Below are positions 52,706 through 63,815 of a stretch of DNA of 64,000 bases, piece by piece; the first letter of the stretch is position 1, and each line of letters opens with the position of its first letter. Below the pieces are notes generated by a model. It had not been told where the DNA came from. It did not search any database and saw only the letters and a list, made by a program, of their open reading frames with translations. Both the position numbers and the translations under genes were made by a program. The stretch spans positions 49,988 through 113,987 of the forward strand of contig NZ_JAMYFE010000008.1 of NCBI RefSeq assembly GCF_024129865.1, given 5' to 3'. This DNA comes from Stieleria tagensis (GTDB lineage Bacteria > Planctomycetota > Planctomycetia > Pirellulales > Pirellulaceae).

Positions 52706-55700
52706 TTAGGTGGCTGCGTCAAAGATCTCGTCAAAGATTTTTCGGTTACTAGCTCGGGCTTGCTGGACCAGTACGCCGATCATCGTCGGATCGGGCTCGT
52801 CCATCAAGAATGCCAAGTCACGCAGGCTCGATTCGTCCTCTGGCAATTCGTGTCGTGCCAAGGTGTTCATCAACCGCAAATTGGCTTCGACACCGCGCAG
52901 TGTTCGGTAGTTGTTGATCAACCGCGCCGAATGATCTGACGACATGACCCCGGCTTTGGCGAGTTGCTGCAGCGCCTCGATCGTACCGGTGACAAAAATC
53001 TTGGGATGCTCGCCGACGTGACACAGCATCAACATCTGCGTGATGAATTCGACATCCACGGTTCCACCGGCACCACGCTTCAAATTTTCCTCGCTGGCCG
53101 TTTCTTGGATCCGCCCGCGTAGATCACGAATTTCACCAGCCATCGCGCTATGCCACTGGGTCATCCGCAATGTGGACACCAGGGCATCACTGGCCTGTCG
53201 ACGAACATGCCTGGATCCGGAAATCACGCGGGCCTTGCACAACGCCAACCGCTGCCACAACGGCGCCATGTCGCGTTGGAAACGCCGTGTGAATTGGTCG
53301 ACCGCGACCGCCAACACGCCCTCTTCCCCGGTCGGCCGCAAGCGACCGTCCAATTCATAAAGACGGCCGTGCTCTCCCGCATGGTTGATTCGTTTGACAA
53401 TTGCCGATGTCAGTTGGTTAAAAAACTGGGCGTTGCTGATCGTTTTCCGCGGGCCACCGACACGGCGCTCGGTTTGGCCATCGGCGGTGTACAAGAACAC
53501 GACGTCCAAATCGCTGTGGTAGTTCGGCTCGCGACCGCCAAATTTCCCCAGTGCGACCGCCACCAATTCAGCCGGTTCCCCGTTGGCGTCGACCGGGTCA
53601 CCGAACCGTGCGGCCAACCGTTCCTGCTCGTGTTCGGCAACGCGGCGCACACAGGCTTCGGCGGTATCCGACAGCGATTGATGTGTGGCTTCGACCGGTT
53701 CCTTGCCCAAGATGTCGCGCACACCGATCATCAAATGGGCGCTGTTTTTAAATCCGTGCAGCACCAGGTCGATGTCCTCGGCGCGCCGGCACAGATCGAT
53801 CGATTGCGCGTCCAATCGTTCCGCCGATGGCAATCGATTCATCAGCAACGAATCGATCAGTTCATCGATCATTCCCGGTGTCGCGATCAAAATGTCGCTT
53901 AAATAGGGTGTCGCGGCGCATAATCGAATCATCAACTGCATCGTCGCGCGGTTGGTCCCCAACAGTTCCCAGAGACTGGATTTGCCGCCGATCGAATCAG
54001 CCACTTCGGCCAACGTCCGCAACGTCCGGTCTGGATCCGGTGTCTTGGCGATCTCCGCCAACAAGTCCGGCGCGATCGAAGCAAAAAAGTGTCGGCAACG
54101 ACGCCGCGACAGAAAACGAACCGATTCGGTGGCCAACGAGCGAATGTGATCCATCGCGCGAACCGGGTCCTGCAAACCGTGACGGCGCAGTGTCTGGCGA
54201 ACCAGTTCCGGGTCGGGCGACGGGTCGAGCACCAATTCGGTCTCCATCGCGAACTCGTCCGGCGCATCACCATCATCCCCACGCGGCGCGTCGACCATCA
54301 AATGATTGAGCACCTTGCGGTTGAGTTCAAAGGTTTCCTTCAATTGCTCCTGAAATCGCTGCAGGTCGCCGCTGCGTCCATCGGCATCGCGGATCCCCAG
54401 GTGCCACGCCAATCGACGACGCATCAAATCGTCGTCCGGCAAACAACTGGTCGAACGCCCAAACATCACCGAAAGTTGATGCTGCAACCGACACAGTCGC
54501 GCATACCCTTTGGCCAACAAACTGCCTTCCTGGTGTGTCAAACATCCTTCGCGCTGCAATTGATTGATCGCTTCGGCCGTGGTGCCGACGCGAACCGATT
54601 TACTGTCGCCGCCGTGCAATAATTGCAAAAACTGGATCATCAATTCGATGTCCTGCCGACCACCGGGCGCCTTGGCAATGTCATCGCCACTGGCCGACCC
54701 GGACACGAACCGACGTTTCAGTTTGCGGCGCAGCGAGCGGATGTCGGCAAAATCCTGGCGGCTCATAAACCGACGATAGATCCATGGCTGTAGCCGCTGT
54801 AGAAAACCACGTCCCAGTTCATCGTCACCGGCGACCACGCGAGCCCGAGTCAGCGCGACGCGCTGCCACGTGCGGCCGTCGGATTCCAATCGCCGCGCAT
54901 TCAATTCACTGCTACCGATCAGAACCTTCTCACCGAGCGGCCGGAAGGAGGTATCGATTGAAATATTCAGTGCCGATGAATCATCCGCCCCGATCAACGT
55001 CACGAGATCTTCGACCACTTGATTGACGAAATCGCGATGGGTTTGGTTCTTTTCTTCAATCGCGTCATACAAGAACAACAATTCCAACGGGCATCCATAT
55101 CCCATTTCTTTGCCGCCCAGATGCCCCAAACCGATCACTGAAAATCGTACCGGTTGGCCATCGATGCGATGCGGCACACCGTGTTGATCGGCCAGTCGAC
55201 GGACCACAAACTGCAACGAGGCTTCCAGGACTGCGTCGGCCACAAACGCCAATTGTTGCCCGACATGCTCGGGGCTGAGATCACGAACAAATTCGCCATA
55301 GGCAATGCGGACAATTTCGCGGCTGGTGAACTTGCGAATCGCCAGCGCCGCGCGGTTGGGGCTGTCCAGTTTTTCTAACTCGGCGACCATTTCATCGACC
55401 AGGAACTTTCGCTCTGCCGGTTGGCCGTCACTGGCCCGCATTAGATCAAAACTTTCCGGATCGGCGATCAACCGGTTGGCCAGCGTTTGGCTGGTTGCAA
55501 ACACTTGCAACAACGCCGACAAAGCCGCTTCGTCACGCTCAAATAACGACAGCAGTGACGTCGGCGATCGACTGGCGGCGATAAACCGATCCAGGTTCGA
55601 AATCGTTGCGTCCAGATCATCCAGTTCGGCAAAATGCTGCTGCAAGCGGCCACGCAAAGTGGTGAGCAACTCCTGCGGCGCGCCGCATTTCCAGATCGAT

Positions 55701-55828
55701 GACAGATGTGCGTGGGCAACCGACCAATTGCCCAGTCTGGACGAGTCGACCCAATCAAACGTTTCGTCGATCATTGCGGCGGGTTTCGGCGTGACAGGGT
55801 TGGAGGACGACGAAGGCTGCGGTTGCAC
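52706..55828 (-). CDS. glnE: Glutamine synthetase adenylyltransferase / adenylyl-removing protein, altered AR site
   Basis: GlnE switches glutamine synthetase off by adding AMP and on by removing it. The 1040-residue product has both halves. The C-terminal transferase half carries the normal motif VALGKFGGREPNYHSDLDVV near residue 765. The N-terminal adenylyl-removing half has the corresponding GLGHLGGKEMGYGCPLELLF near residue 245, where the usual S/G-S-D-x-D reads C-P-L-E: the two catalytic aspartates are gone. The start at 55828 (MQPQPSSSS) or at Met19 (MIDETFDWVD) cannot be decided. It is divergent from the sigma factor gene. Confidence 0.92.
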   Translation of the reverse strand: MQPQPSSSSNPVTPKPAAMIDETFDWVDSSRLGNWSVAHAHLSSIWKCGAPQELLTTLRGRLQQHFAELDDLDATISNLDRFIAASRSPTSLLSLFERDEAALSALLQVFATSQTLANRLIADPESFDLMRASDGQPAERKFLVDEMVAELEKLDSPNRAALAIRKFTSREIVRIAYGEFVRDLSPEHVGQQLAFVADAVLEASLQFVVRRLADQHGVPHRIDGQPVRFSVIGLGHLGGKEMGYGCPLELLFLYDAIEEKNQTHRDFVNQVVEDLVTLIGADDSSALNISIDTSFRPLGEKVLIGSSELNARRLESDGRTWQRVALTRARVVAGDDELGRGFLQRLQPWIYRRFMSRQDFADIRSLRRKLKRRFVSGSASGDDIAKAPGGRQDIELMIQFLQLLHGGDSKSVRVGTTAEAINQLQREGCLTHQEGSLLAKGYARLCRLQHQLSVMFGRSTSCLPDDDLMRRRLAWHLGIRDADGRSGDLQRFQEQLKETFELNRKVLNHLMVDAPRGDDGDAPDEFAMETELVLDPSPDPELVRQTLRRHGLQDPVRAMDHIRSLATESVRFLSRRRCRHFFASIAPDLLAEIAKTPDPDRTLRTLAEVADSIGGKSSLWELLGTNRATMQLMIRLCAATPYLSDILIATPGMIDELIDSLLMNRLPSAERLDAQSIDLCRRAEDIDLVLHGFKNSAHLMIGVRDILGKEPVEATHQSLSDTAEACVRRVAEHEQERLAARFGDPVDANGEPAELVAVALGKFGGREPNYHSDLDVVFLYTADGQTERRVGGPRKTISNAQFFNQLTSAIVKRINHAGEHGRLYELDGRLRPTGEEGVLAVAVDQFTRRFQRDMAPLWQRLALCKARVISGSRHVRRQASDALVSTLRMTQWHSAMAGEIRDLRGRIQETASEENLKRGAGGTVDVEFITQMLMLCHVGEHPKIFVTGTIEALQQLAKAGVMSSDHSARLINNYRTLRGVEANLRLMNTLARHELPEDESSLRDLAFLMDEPDPTMIGVLVQQARASNRKIFDEIFDAAT

Positions 55829-56259
55829 GGAGTTTTCATCCAGGACGAGGAATTGAAAGGGAACTCTGTCAAACCTCGCCTAGTCTAAATTCCCAAGGGT
55901 TTTCCGGTAAGTCCGTGTCCAGTGACCTACGTTTCACTGCCGCCGGGTCGACCTGCAACACAGACCGACAGGGGGCGACTGACAAGCGATCCAGCCTAGC
56001 GCATCGTTCGGACCGCCGCCAATCATTGTTCGATCGCGGGGCGCCATGTCGCCTCTGAGGTTGAATTTTTGCAACATCGACCTGTGGTTTTTTTGCCACA
56101 CCCCCGATGTCGCCGGCTGCGGACCACTAAACGCAAACCCTTACCCTGAAAAGACTTGCATGCATTCCGAACGCTCGAAATCAGCGGTCGGCATCATTGA
56201 TGCTGTTCCCTTGCTGGACCAAACCAAACATTCCAAGCGGGGATCTTAAGGAGATGTTG
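55829..56259. promoter_or_regulatory. Divergent region between glnE and the sigma factor gene
   Basis: This 431 bp gap should hold promoters for both genes. The sigma factor gene has an excellent Shine-Dalgarno AAGGAG at 56248-56253. No gene, repeat or NtrC-like site was recognised. Confidence 0.35.
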
Positions 56260-57837
<1,578 letters not shown>

Positions 57838-57942
57838 CAAATCGTCACCGCAGCGCCTGCGATCCCAAACTCCAGCGCACCTATCTAGAGGTTTCATTCT
57901 GGTAGGAACCCGGGTGCGTGAGTTTTGAAGTTGCGCTTTGAT

Positions 57943-58011
57943 GGTAGACGCGAAGCGTCAGCGAGGGACTTAGGGTGGCACCGGGATCCCTCGCTGACGC
58001 TTCGGGTTACC
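57943..58011. repeat. Palindromic repeat family 2, copy D
   Basis: Arms 57943-57968 and 57987-58011 (GGTAGACGCGAAGCG and CTTCGGGTTACC) enclose a loop with TTAGGGTGGCACCGG. The left flank GAGTTTTGAAGTTGCGC is shared with copy B and with the right edge of the window. It fills the 221 bp gap after the sigma factor gene. Confidence 0.9.
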
Positions 58012-58058
58012 AAGAACCAATGCCCCGCGCGACGATCGGAAACCGCAGCTGGGTTGCG

Positions 58059-58409
58059 TTAACGCCTGCGAAAGGATCGAGCCAACGCCGACAGGGTGAT
58101 TAACCCGCCGACGATCGGAATCGCTGGCAGGATCAATCGTGGCTGAGCTGCGATGACGATTAAAGCGATGACACCGATCACCGGCGCGCTGGCGGGCAAC
58201 CATTTTGCCGGGCGTTTGAGCGAGGGCCAGGCCAGCCACAGCGCGGCCATCACGATCCCAATCCGCCCACAGGCGGCCGCCGCGAACTGGCCGCTACTGC
58301 CGCTCATGAACCACCACGCCGCCAACGAGAGCAACAACATGGTGATCGAGAGCAGCAACGCCATCAGCCGGCGGATATCAGAAACATTGAACGGATCGCT
58401 TCCTGACAT
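58059..58409 (-). CDS. Small membrane protein, four predicted helices
   Basis: The 116-residue product has about four hydrophobic segments (LMALLLSITMLLLSLAAWWF, GRIGIVMAALWLAWPSL, PVIGVIALIVIAAQ and LILPAIPIVGGLITLSAL) and a basic end (SFRRR). Its ATG overlaps the stop of the permease gene by one base (TGATG), so the two are translated together. It may be an accessory subunit of the permease; no family was recognised. Confidence 0.7.
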   Translation of the reverse strand: MSGSDPFNVSDIRRLMALLLSITMLLLSLAAWWFMSGSSGQFAAAACGRIGIVMAALWLAWPSLKRPAKWLPASAPVIGVIALIVIAAQPRLILPAIPIVGGLITLSALARSFRRR

Positions 58410-60118
58410 CAGGGCTCAGTGGTGCAACGGGGGGTAGAAACAGCGGAATCGTGCGGGCAAGCGTCTGTGCTGACGTCTGAGTGCACCCCCACAGGCAACC
58501 AGCGGCGCCAAATCAGCAGCATCACTCCCACCACAGCATAACCGACGGCAAACTCGAACACTTTGGAACGGTACTGATCACTCAACACGATCTCTCCCCA
58601 GTGGCTTGGGCCGAACGGTAGGAATAACCGATTGCCATCCAGCGGGGAATGCATCAAACCAACCAGTGTGAACAGGCTGCATACAAAAAACACCGTTCCC
58701 GCCACTCGCAGATTGCGATCGATCGATGCCGCCAGCCCCCATGCCCACAACAAACTGGTCAGGATGAAACCGCTGCCCAGCATTGTGATCGCCAAGTACT
58801 GTTCTTGAAACACGGCGTCCAACTGGTCCAGCGTGATCCCGCTTTCACGCAATGCACTGTCGCTCAAGATGCGGCCGGCAACATTCAGCACCAGCGCGGC
58901 CAGCGCCGGCAAACAGGCCAGACCGATCGCCGCATAGTGGCGTTTCGGAGTCGCAGAAAAACTTTGCGCTGTGATTTCCAATCCGATGAACACCAGAATC
59001 GGCAACACCGCAGGTTTGGGGATAATGTCGTTGAGCAACGTGAAGTAGCCAACCAATCCGGCCGAACCGATCACCAATGCGGTGCCCAATGTGTAACCGG
59101 CGCGGCCACCCATCGCTTTGTAAGCCGGATGTCCAATGTAGGGTGTGGTTTGAATCACACCGCCGGATAACCCTGCGATCAACGTCGCAATCGCTTCCAC
59201 ACCGATGACGGTCGGCGTGTCATACACATCGCCGGCCGCGGCAGCGCTTTCGGTACAGTCGATCCCACCCACGACCGTGGCAATTGCAAACGGCAACGCG
59301 ATTGGCAGGTAGGGCAGGGCGTCCGGCCAAGCCGACAACCAACCGCCGCTCCAAGTCTGCATCCAGCGCGTTGGAAACCAGTCGATCGGACTCATCTGAG
59401 GAAAGTGATAGCCATCGATCCCCAGACCGCACAACAAGTAATACAGGCACCCGGCGACGATCAGGGCAGCGAGGGTTCCCGGGACGCGACCAGGAAACGG
59501 CACCCGAGCGATCAAAGTCGTCAACACAATCGCCAGCGCTACCAAACCTGGAAGCGGATGGCCCAGGATTTCCGAGAGCGGCAAGAAACTGATCAGCACC
59601 AACGCGATCGCAGCCAACGAACCAAGCAATCCGGCGCGGGGAACGACACGGCGAACCCAATTGGTCGCCGGCGCCATCAGCAATTTCACAATCCCGCTCA
59701 TCACAATGCACCAGATGCCAATGGACCACGTCCGATAGGCAGCCGCGTCAACGGTCAAACCAAGCCCATCGACGCCCTGGCGAAAGGACGGACCCAAAAT
59801 GAACAGCGTGATCCCGAACACGCTGGGTGTGTCCAAGCCCAGCGGCATCGCGGTGACATCGTTGCGGCCGGTCTGCTTGGCGAGCCGAAAGGCAAAGTAA
59901 ACGAACGCCAGATCACCCACCAAAACGCCCAACGCGGTTCCGGGAACCAATGCCGAAATGGCAAAGTCCGTGGGGAAACCAAACCCCGCCAACAGAATCA
60001 CCAACAAAAACAATCCGGTTAGATTATCCAGCATCAGCCCGAAGAACGCATTCAAATCGCCGGGCGTGATCCATTGATAGCGATGGCCGTCTGCCGCCGA
60101 ATCGTTTTCTGCGTTCAC
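58409..60118 (-). CDS. NCS2-like (xanthine/uracil family) permease
   Basis: This 569-residue inner-membrane protein has 12-14 predicted helices. It begins at a GTG (60116-60118, MNAENDSAADGHRYQWITPG), with AGGA 6 nt upstream. The sequence resembles NCS2/xanthine-uracil permeases in general layout: DLNAFFGLMLDNLTGLFLLV at the first helix, VVGGIDCTESAAAAGDVYDT and GGVIQTTPYIGHPAYKAMGG in the substrate-site region. The transported compound is unknown; purines, uracil or sulfate-like anions are all possible. It is coupled to a small membrane protein downstream. Confidence 0.75.
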   Translation of the reverse strand: MNAENDSAADGHRYQWITPGDLNAFFGLMLDNLTGLFLLVILLAGFGFPTDFAISALVPGTALGVLVGDLAFVYFAFRLAKQTGRNDVTAMPLGLDTPSVFGITLFILGPSFRQGVDGLGLTVDAAAYRTWSIGIWCIVMSGIVKLLMAPATNWVRRVVPRAGLLGSLAAIALVLISFLPLSEILGHPLPGLVALAIVLTTLIARVPFPGRVPGTLAALIVAGCLYYLLCGLGIDGYHFPQMSPIDWFPTRWMQTWSGGWLSAWPDALPYLPIALPFAIATVVGGIDCTESAAAAGDVYDTPTVIGVEAIATLIAGLSGGVIQTTPYIGHPAYKAMGGRAGYTLGTALVIGSAGLVGYFTLLNDIIPKPAVLPILVFIGLEITAQSFSATPKRHYAAIGLACLPALAALVLNVAGRILSDSALRESGITLDQLDAVFQEQYLAITMLGSGFILTSLLWAWGLAASIDRNLRVAGTVFFVCSLFTLVGLMHSPLDGNRLFLPFGPSHWGEIVLSDQYRSKVFEFAVGYAVVGVMLLIWRRWLPVGVHSDVSTDACPHDSAVSTPRCTTEP

Positions 60119-60297
60119 TGGAAATCCTGATCAGAACGTTGCATCGCCGCGCCGACCAATGGACGCGCCGGAAGTGGTTTTAACTGTCCATTCGGCAAAT
60201 TAATGGCGGTTTCAGCGGCGACGGAGACGAATTCATTAAAAAACGCTTTGACGACCGAGCCATTTGGCGAGATAATGCGTAGCAACACACACGGCAT
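60115..60297 (-). CDS. Possible small protein upstream of the permease
   Basis: A 60-residue frame from an ATG at 60295-60297 (MPCVLLRIISPNGSVVKAFF) ends with a TGA that overlaps the permease GTG by 4 bp (GTGA). This kind of overlap suggests a translated leader, and the codon use is not unlike neighbouring genes. No motif was recognised, so it may be spurious. Confidence 0.35.
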   Translation of the reverse strand: MPCVLLRIISPNGSVVKAFFNEFVSVAAETAINLPNGQLKPLPARPLVGAAMQRSDQDFQ

Positions 60298-60395
60298 AGT
60301 GCCTGACGCTGCGGAACCAGAAAACACCTAAACCCGCTCCGTAGGGCAATGACGCCTCCACTAACGATCCAACTGTTCGTCCAGGTCCCGCACCG

Positions 60396-61076
60396 ATGCC
60401 CGCTCCAACAGCCCCGGCCCGAAACGCTTCGGTCGCCCAGAGTCCCGAGCCGCTGCGCGGCGAACGGGATGCATCGATCGACGAGGCGACGGACGAATCA
60501 CTGCTCGCCGACTATCTGAAGACCGGCGATCGCCTGCTGTTCAATCAACTGATCGCGCGGTACCAGCGCGAGATCTACAGCTACTTGCGACGCTATATCG
60601 GCAGCGTCGAACTCGCCGAGGACGCGTTTCAAGGCACGTTTCTGCAGGTCCACCTGAAGTGCAGCCAATTCGATAGCTCGCGGCGTTTCCGCCCTTGGCT
60701 GTACGCGATCGCAACCAATCAAGCCATCGACGTCCAGCGTCGCAATAAACGCCATCGGATGGTCAGCCTAGACCGAACGCCGAACGATACCGAACAGCGC
60801 AACGCCAGCTGGGCTGAAAAATTGGTCGGTGGCGCCCCGGACCCGTTGGTTGCTGCGTCAAAGCAGGAAAACGGGGCTTGGATGCAGCGATCGATCAAAA
60901 CGTTGGGCCAACCGCTGCAGCAAGTCATTCAACTGGTTTACTACCAAGGCCTGAAGTACCGCGAAGCGGCCGACGTGCTGGGAATCCCTGTCGGCACCGT
61001 CAAGAGTCGTCTGCACGCTGCCGTCCAACGACTCGGTGTGATGTGGGACGAATCGCATGAACCAACGGCTGAATGA
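60396..61076 (+). CDS. ECF-type RNA polymerase sigma factor
   Basis: The 226-residue product starts at the ATG at 60396 (MPAPTAPARNASVAQSPEPL) with a disordered 35-residue lead. Region 2 is ADYLKTGDRLLFNQLIARYQ to EDAFQGTFLQVHLKCSQFD with WLYAIATNQAIDVQRRNKR. Region 4 is QVIQLVYYQGLKYREAADVL followed by GIPVGTVKSRLHAAVQRLG. Only regions 2 and 4 are present, as in ECF factors. The next gene, 134 bp downstream, encodes a probable anti-sigma protein, so the pair should form one regulatory unit that responds to an envelope signal. Confidence 0.92.
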   Translation: MPAPTAPARNASVAQSPEPLRGERDASIDEATDESLLADYLKTGDRLLFNQLIARYQREIYSYLRRYIGSVELAEDAFQGTFLQVHLKCSQFDSSRRFRPWLYAIATNQAIDVQRRNKRHRMVSLDRTPNDTEQRNASWAEKLVGGAPDPLVAASKQENGAWMQRSIKTLGQPLQQVIQLVYYQGLKYREAADVLGIPVGTVKSRLHAAVQRLGVMWDESHEPTAE

Positions 61077-61210
61077 ATTGGGCGGTTGAAACTTTGCACC
61101 GAACCGGCCGGGCACCTTGCCCGTAAACTGGATCAGACCCCTGATTGTGATTGGCCGTAAACCGCACTGACTGATACCCACCGCCTTTTAGCCCGCCGCA
61201 CTTCCTGTCG

Positions 61211-62317
61211 ATGCACGAAGACCTGCTCGGATATCTGCTTGGATCACTTGAACCAGACGAGATGCAACGCATTTCGGACTGGCTACGTGACAATCCAGAG
61301 GGACAGGCTCAGTTAGCGGAAATCGAGCGCAATTTGCGGCCTCTCGAGGAAGGCTTTGAGGCGATCGAAGCGCCCAGCGAAGACCTTTTGGCGCGGACAA
61401 TGGCCGGCATCCCAGCGGGTTTGCCGCCCCAGGCCGACGAGTCATCGGACCGCCGCGATGCGCCGCAGGTCAGCTTGTCCGAAGTCGACTTGATGCGTGA
61501 GTCCGGCGCCCGCAGCAGTCGCTGGAATCGGTTCGACTCGATCGGCGGCCTGCTGTCAGTCGCGGTGCTATTGGCGTTGCTGTTGCCGACCATCGCGGCG
61601 GGACGATTCGAATCCAGAAAGGTGGCTTGCCAAGACCAACTGCGTGAACTCGGGTTGGCACTGATGCAATATGTCGGCCGCGACCATCAAGGCCGGTTGC
61701 CACAGGTTGCCCAGTCGGGACCGGAAGCATTTGCCGGTGTCTATCTGATCCGATTGGCTGATGCGGGATTATTGAACACAACCGACCCACGCTGGTGCCC
61801 CTCAGCTGGCAAGCCCCGTTTTGAACCCTCGCCAACACTGCAACCTTCGGACTTCTATCCGCCCCATTCGAACTCGACACTGTCGACGGGAACGCTGGCA
61901 ACGCGGACTCTGCCGAGTGCAGCACAGTTGCACCATCTGCCCGTCAATCAATTGCAACGGACCCAGCAAACTGTAGGCGGCCACTATGCCTACAACCTGG
62001 GTGTGATTGGCGACCAGGGGTATTCGTCCCCACGCTACGAAGCACGAACTTCGTTTGCGATCATGTCCGATGCACCGCTGGGCAAAACGATCGCTGCCGA
62101 TGGAACGATCCAGATGCGATTCAGTCACGGCGACCAAGGATTGAATGTGCTGTACGAGGACGGAGCGGTCCACTTCCTGCGTGGCGACGCCCTGGACGCA
62201 CTGCCCGACAATCCATTGCTCAATCACAGTGGCACCAACGAAGCCGGCGTGAACATCGACGATGCCAGTCTGGCGCCCAGTTGGCAGCCACCCTTCACCG
62301 GATCACCGCAGCGTTAG
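61211..62317 (+). CDS. Probable anti-sigma factor fused to a DUF1559-like C-terminal domain
   Basis: The 368-residue product begins at the ATG at 61211 (MHEDLLGYLLGSLEPDEMQR), typical of planctomycete anti-sigma proteins without the zinc motif. A cytoplasmic part to about residue 110 is followed by one membrane helix (LLSVAVLLALLLPTIAAGRF). Just after it comes a DUF1559-like beginning (CQDQLRELGLALMQYVGRDH) and at the end an H-X10-DG motif (HGDQGLNVLYEDGAVHFL). This joins a sigma-factor regulator to a pseudopilin-type extracytoplasmic sensor. The gene sits behind the ECF sigma gene. The DUF1559 link is an inference from the motifs. Confidence 0.8.
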   Translation: MHEDLLGYLLGSLEPDEMQRISDWLRDNPEGQAQLAEIERNLRPLEEGFEAIEAPSEDLLARTMAGIPAGLPPQADESSDRRDAPQVSLSEVDLMRESGARSSRWNRFDSIGGLLSVAVLLALLLPTIAAGRFESRKVACQDQLRELGLALMQYVGRDHQGRLPQVAQSGPEAFAGVYLIRLADAGLLNTTDPRWCPSAGKPRFEPSPTLQPSDFYPPHSNSTLSTGTLATRTLPSAAQLHHLPVNQLQRTQQTVGGHYAYNLGVIGDQGYSSPRYEARTSFAIMSDAPLGKTIAADGTIQMRFSHGDQGLNVLYEDGAVHFLRGDALDALPDNPLLNHSGTNEAGVNIDDASLAPSWQPPFTGSPQR

Positions 62318-62330
62318 TGAACGGTCGATT

Positions 62331-63815
62331 TCACGACGCCTGTTCCTGATCATCCTCGTCGCGTTCGAGCGCCGAAAATTCGATGACCTCGCCCATCGCC
62401 AGGGCCAATCGCCCCAGCATTGCGAAGTACATGAACACCACGGCGACCGACAACACCACGCCAATTGCAACGCTGGCGGGGCTGTAGGAACAAGTCAGAA
62501 AGTAAGCAAACAGGGCTGCGAAAAGCATTCCCGATGAAAAGTAAAATGCGCCCCAATCGTCTTGGCATTGAGTGATACTCTTGCCAACGTCCGTCGAAAA
62601 CGGCGACGTGACACTTTGCTCATCCAACATCGACAACAAGATGATCGGGAACGCCACGTAGACCGAGAACATCACAAATCCGATCGCCACCACCGGCGGT
62701 GCACCGAACAGTTTGGTGATCACATAAGCCGGTCCGACCGCGATCGCCGTCGCGGTGATCACCAACCACATCGATTCCATCCAACCGGTCGGATCGACCG
62801 TGGGCCAGTCTTCGATGCGTTCATGCTGGTTCGCAACGCCGAACAGGATTGCAAACCCACAGGCAACCGAGACCGCGATGCCGATCATGGCCAACGGGAT
62901 CGCGCCGATCGCAAACACGGGAAACGCAAACGTTAACGCGGCCGGGATCGCCAATAGCAACGACACTCCGACGAAGTGAATGATCACGCCGGTGTCCAAG
63001 AAAATCCCAAACACAGATTTGAACCAACCAATCGTGCTGGGGACATCCGTTTTCGGCTTGTACTCTTTGTCCGGCTCCGCTTCGGCCGCCTTCATCAATT
63101 CCTGGGCGTTCTTTTGAAACGGATCCGCTGGACGGCCCGGGCCGCTGGTCTCGGCCAGATCAAACATCGCGGATTGTGCTTGCGGCTTGGGCGGCGCGGC
63201 TTTCTTTGGCGGCGGCGGCACACGAATTTCACTGTAACAGTCGCTGCATTTGATCGTCTTGCCAGCCTGCTTGGCTTTGGCGTACAGCACGCTTCCACAA
63301 ATCGAGCACTTCACGCGAAAGGTGTCTTCGTCACCCAATTCACGCGCCGCTGCGGGTTGGGATCCGGCACCCGATTCCGCTCCGGATGATTGCCCCGAGG
63401 CGGGCATCATCGAATCCAATGACGGCAGCCCCGCGAACAGGTCGTCCGGATCCGAATCGCCGAATCCCGAGGCACCAAATCCCGCTGAATCCGCATCGGT
63501 TTCGTCGATCAATTCCACATCCAATCCTTCGTCATCGTCATCCAGGAACGGATCTTCGTCGCTCGGCGATGCGTCGGCCGCAGTGCTGGTCGGCTGATCG
63601 GCCGCGACGGGCCGCTGCGGGGTGGCGGGCGACGCGGTGTCCGGGTCCGCCAGCGAAAGCCAATCCTCGTCTTCGGCGCTCGAACCGGCACCGCTCAATG
63701 AGGCGGGCGCCAGAAACTGTTTCAAGCAACTGGGGCACTGCACCCGCTGGCCGGCTTGCCCCGCTTGGACGGAGACGGCGGAATGGCATTTGGGGCAATG
63801 GACGATTTCAGGCAT
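62331..63815 (-). CDS. Membrane protein with two zinc ribbons and an acidic linker
   Basis: The 494-residue product starts at MPEIVHCPKCHSAVSVQAGQ with a first zinc ribbon (CPKC and CPSC, residues 7-31). A Ser/Pro/Asp-rich linker (DPFLDDDDEGLDVELIDETD) follows, then a second zinc ribbon near 170-200 (CSICGSVLYAK, CSDCYSEIRV). The C-terminal half has about six membrane helices (residues 265-475). Zinc ribbons suggest nucleic acid or protein binding at the membrane. I do not know a function. It is convergent with the anti-sigma gene and 13 bp from its stop. Confidence 0.7.
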   Translation of the reverse strand: MPEIVHCPKCHSAVSVQAGQAGQRVQCPSCLKQFLAPASLSGAGSSAEDEDWLSLADPDTASPATPQRPVAADQPTSTAADASPSDEDPFLDDDDEGLDVELIDETDADSAGFGASGFGDSDPDDLFAGLPSLDSMMPASGQSSGAESGAGSQPAAARELGDEDTFRVKCSICGSVLYAKAKQAGKTIKCSDCYSEIRVPPPPKKAAPPKPQAQSAMFDLAETSGPGRPADPFQKNAQELMKAAEAEPDKEYKPKTDVPSTIGWFKSVFGIFLDTGVIIHFVGVSLLLAIPAALTFAFPVFAIGAIPLAMIGIAVSVACGFAILFGVANQHERIEDWPTVDPTGWMESMWLVITATAIAVGPAYVITKLFGAPPVVAIGFVMFSVYVAFPIILLSMLDEQSVTSPFSTDVGKSITQCQDDWGAFYFSSGMLFAALFAYFLTCSYSPASVAIGVVLSVAVVFMYFAMLGRLALAMGEVIEFSALERDEDDQEQAS

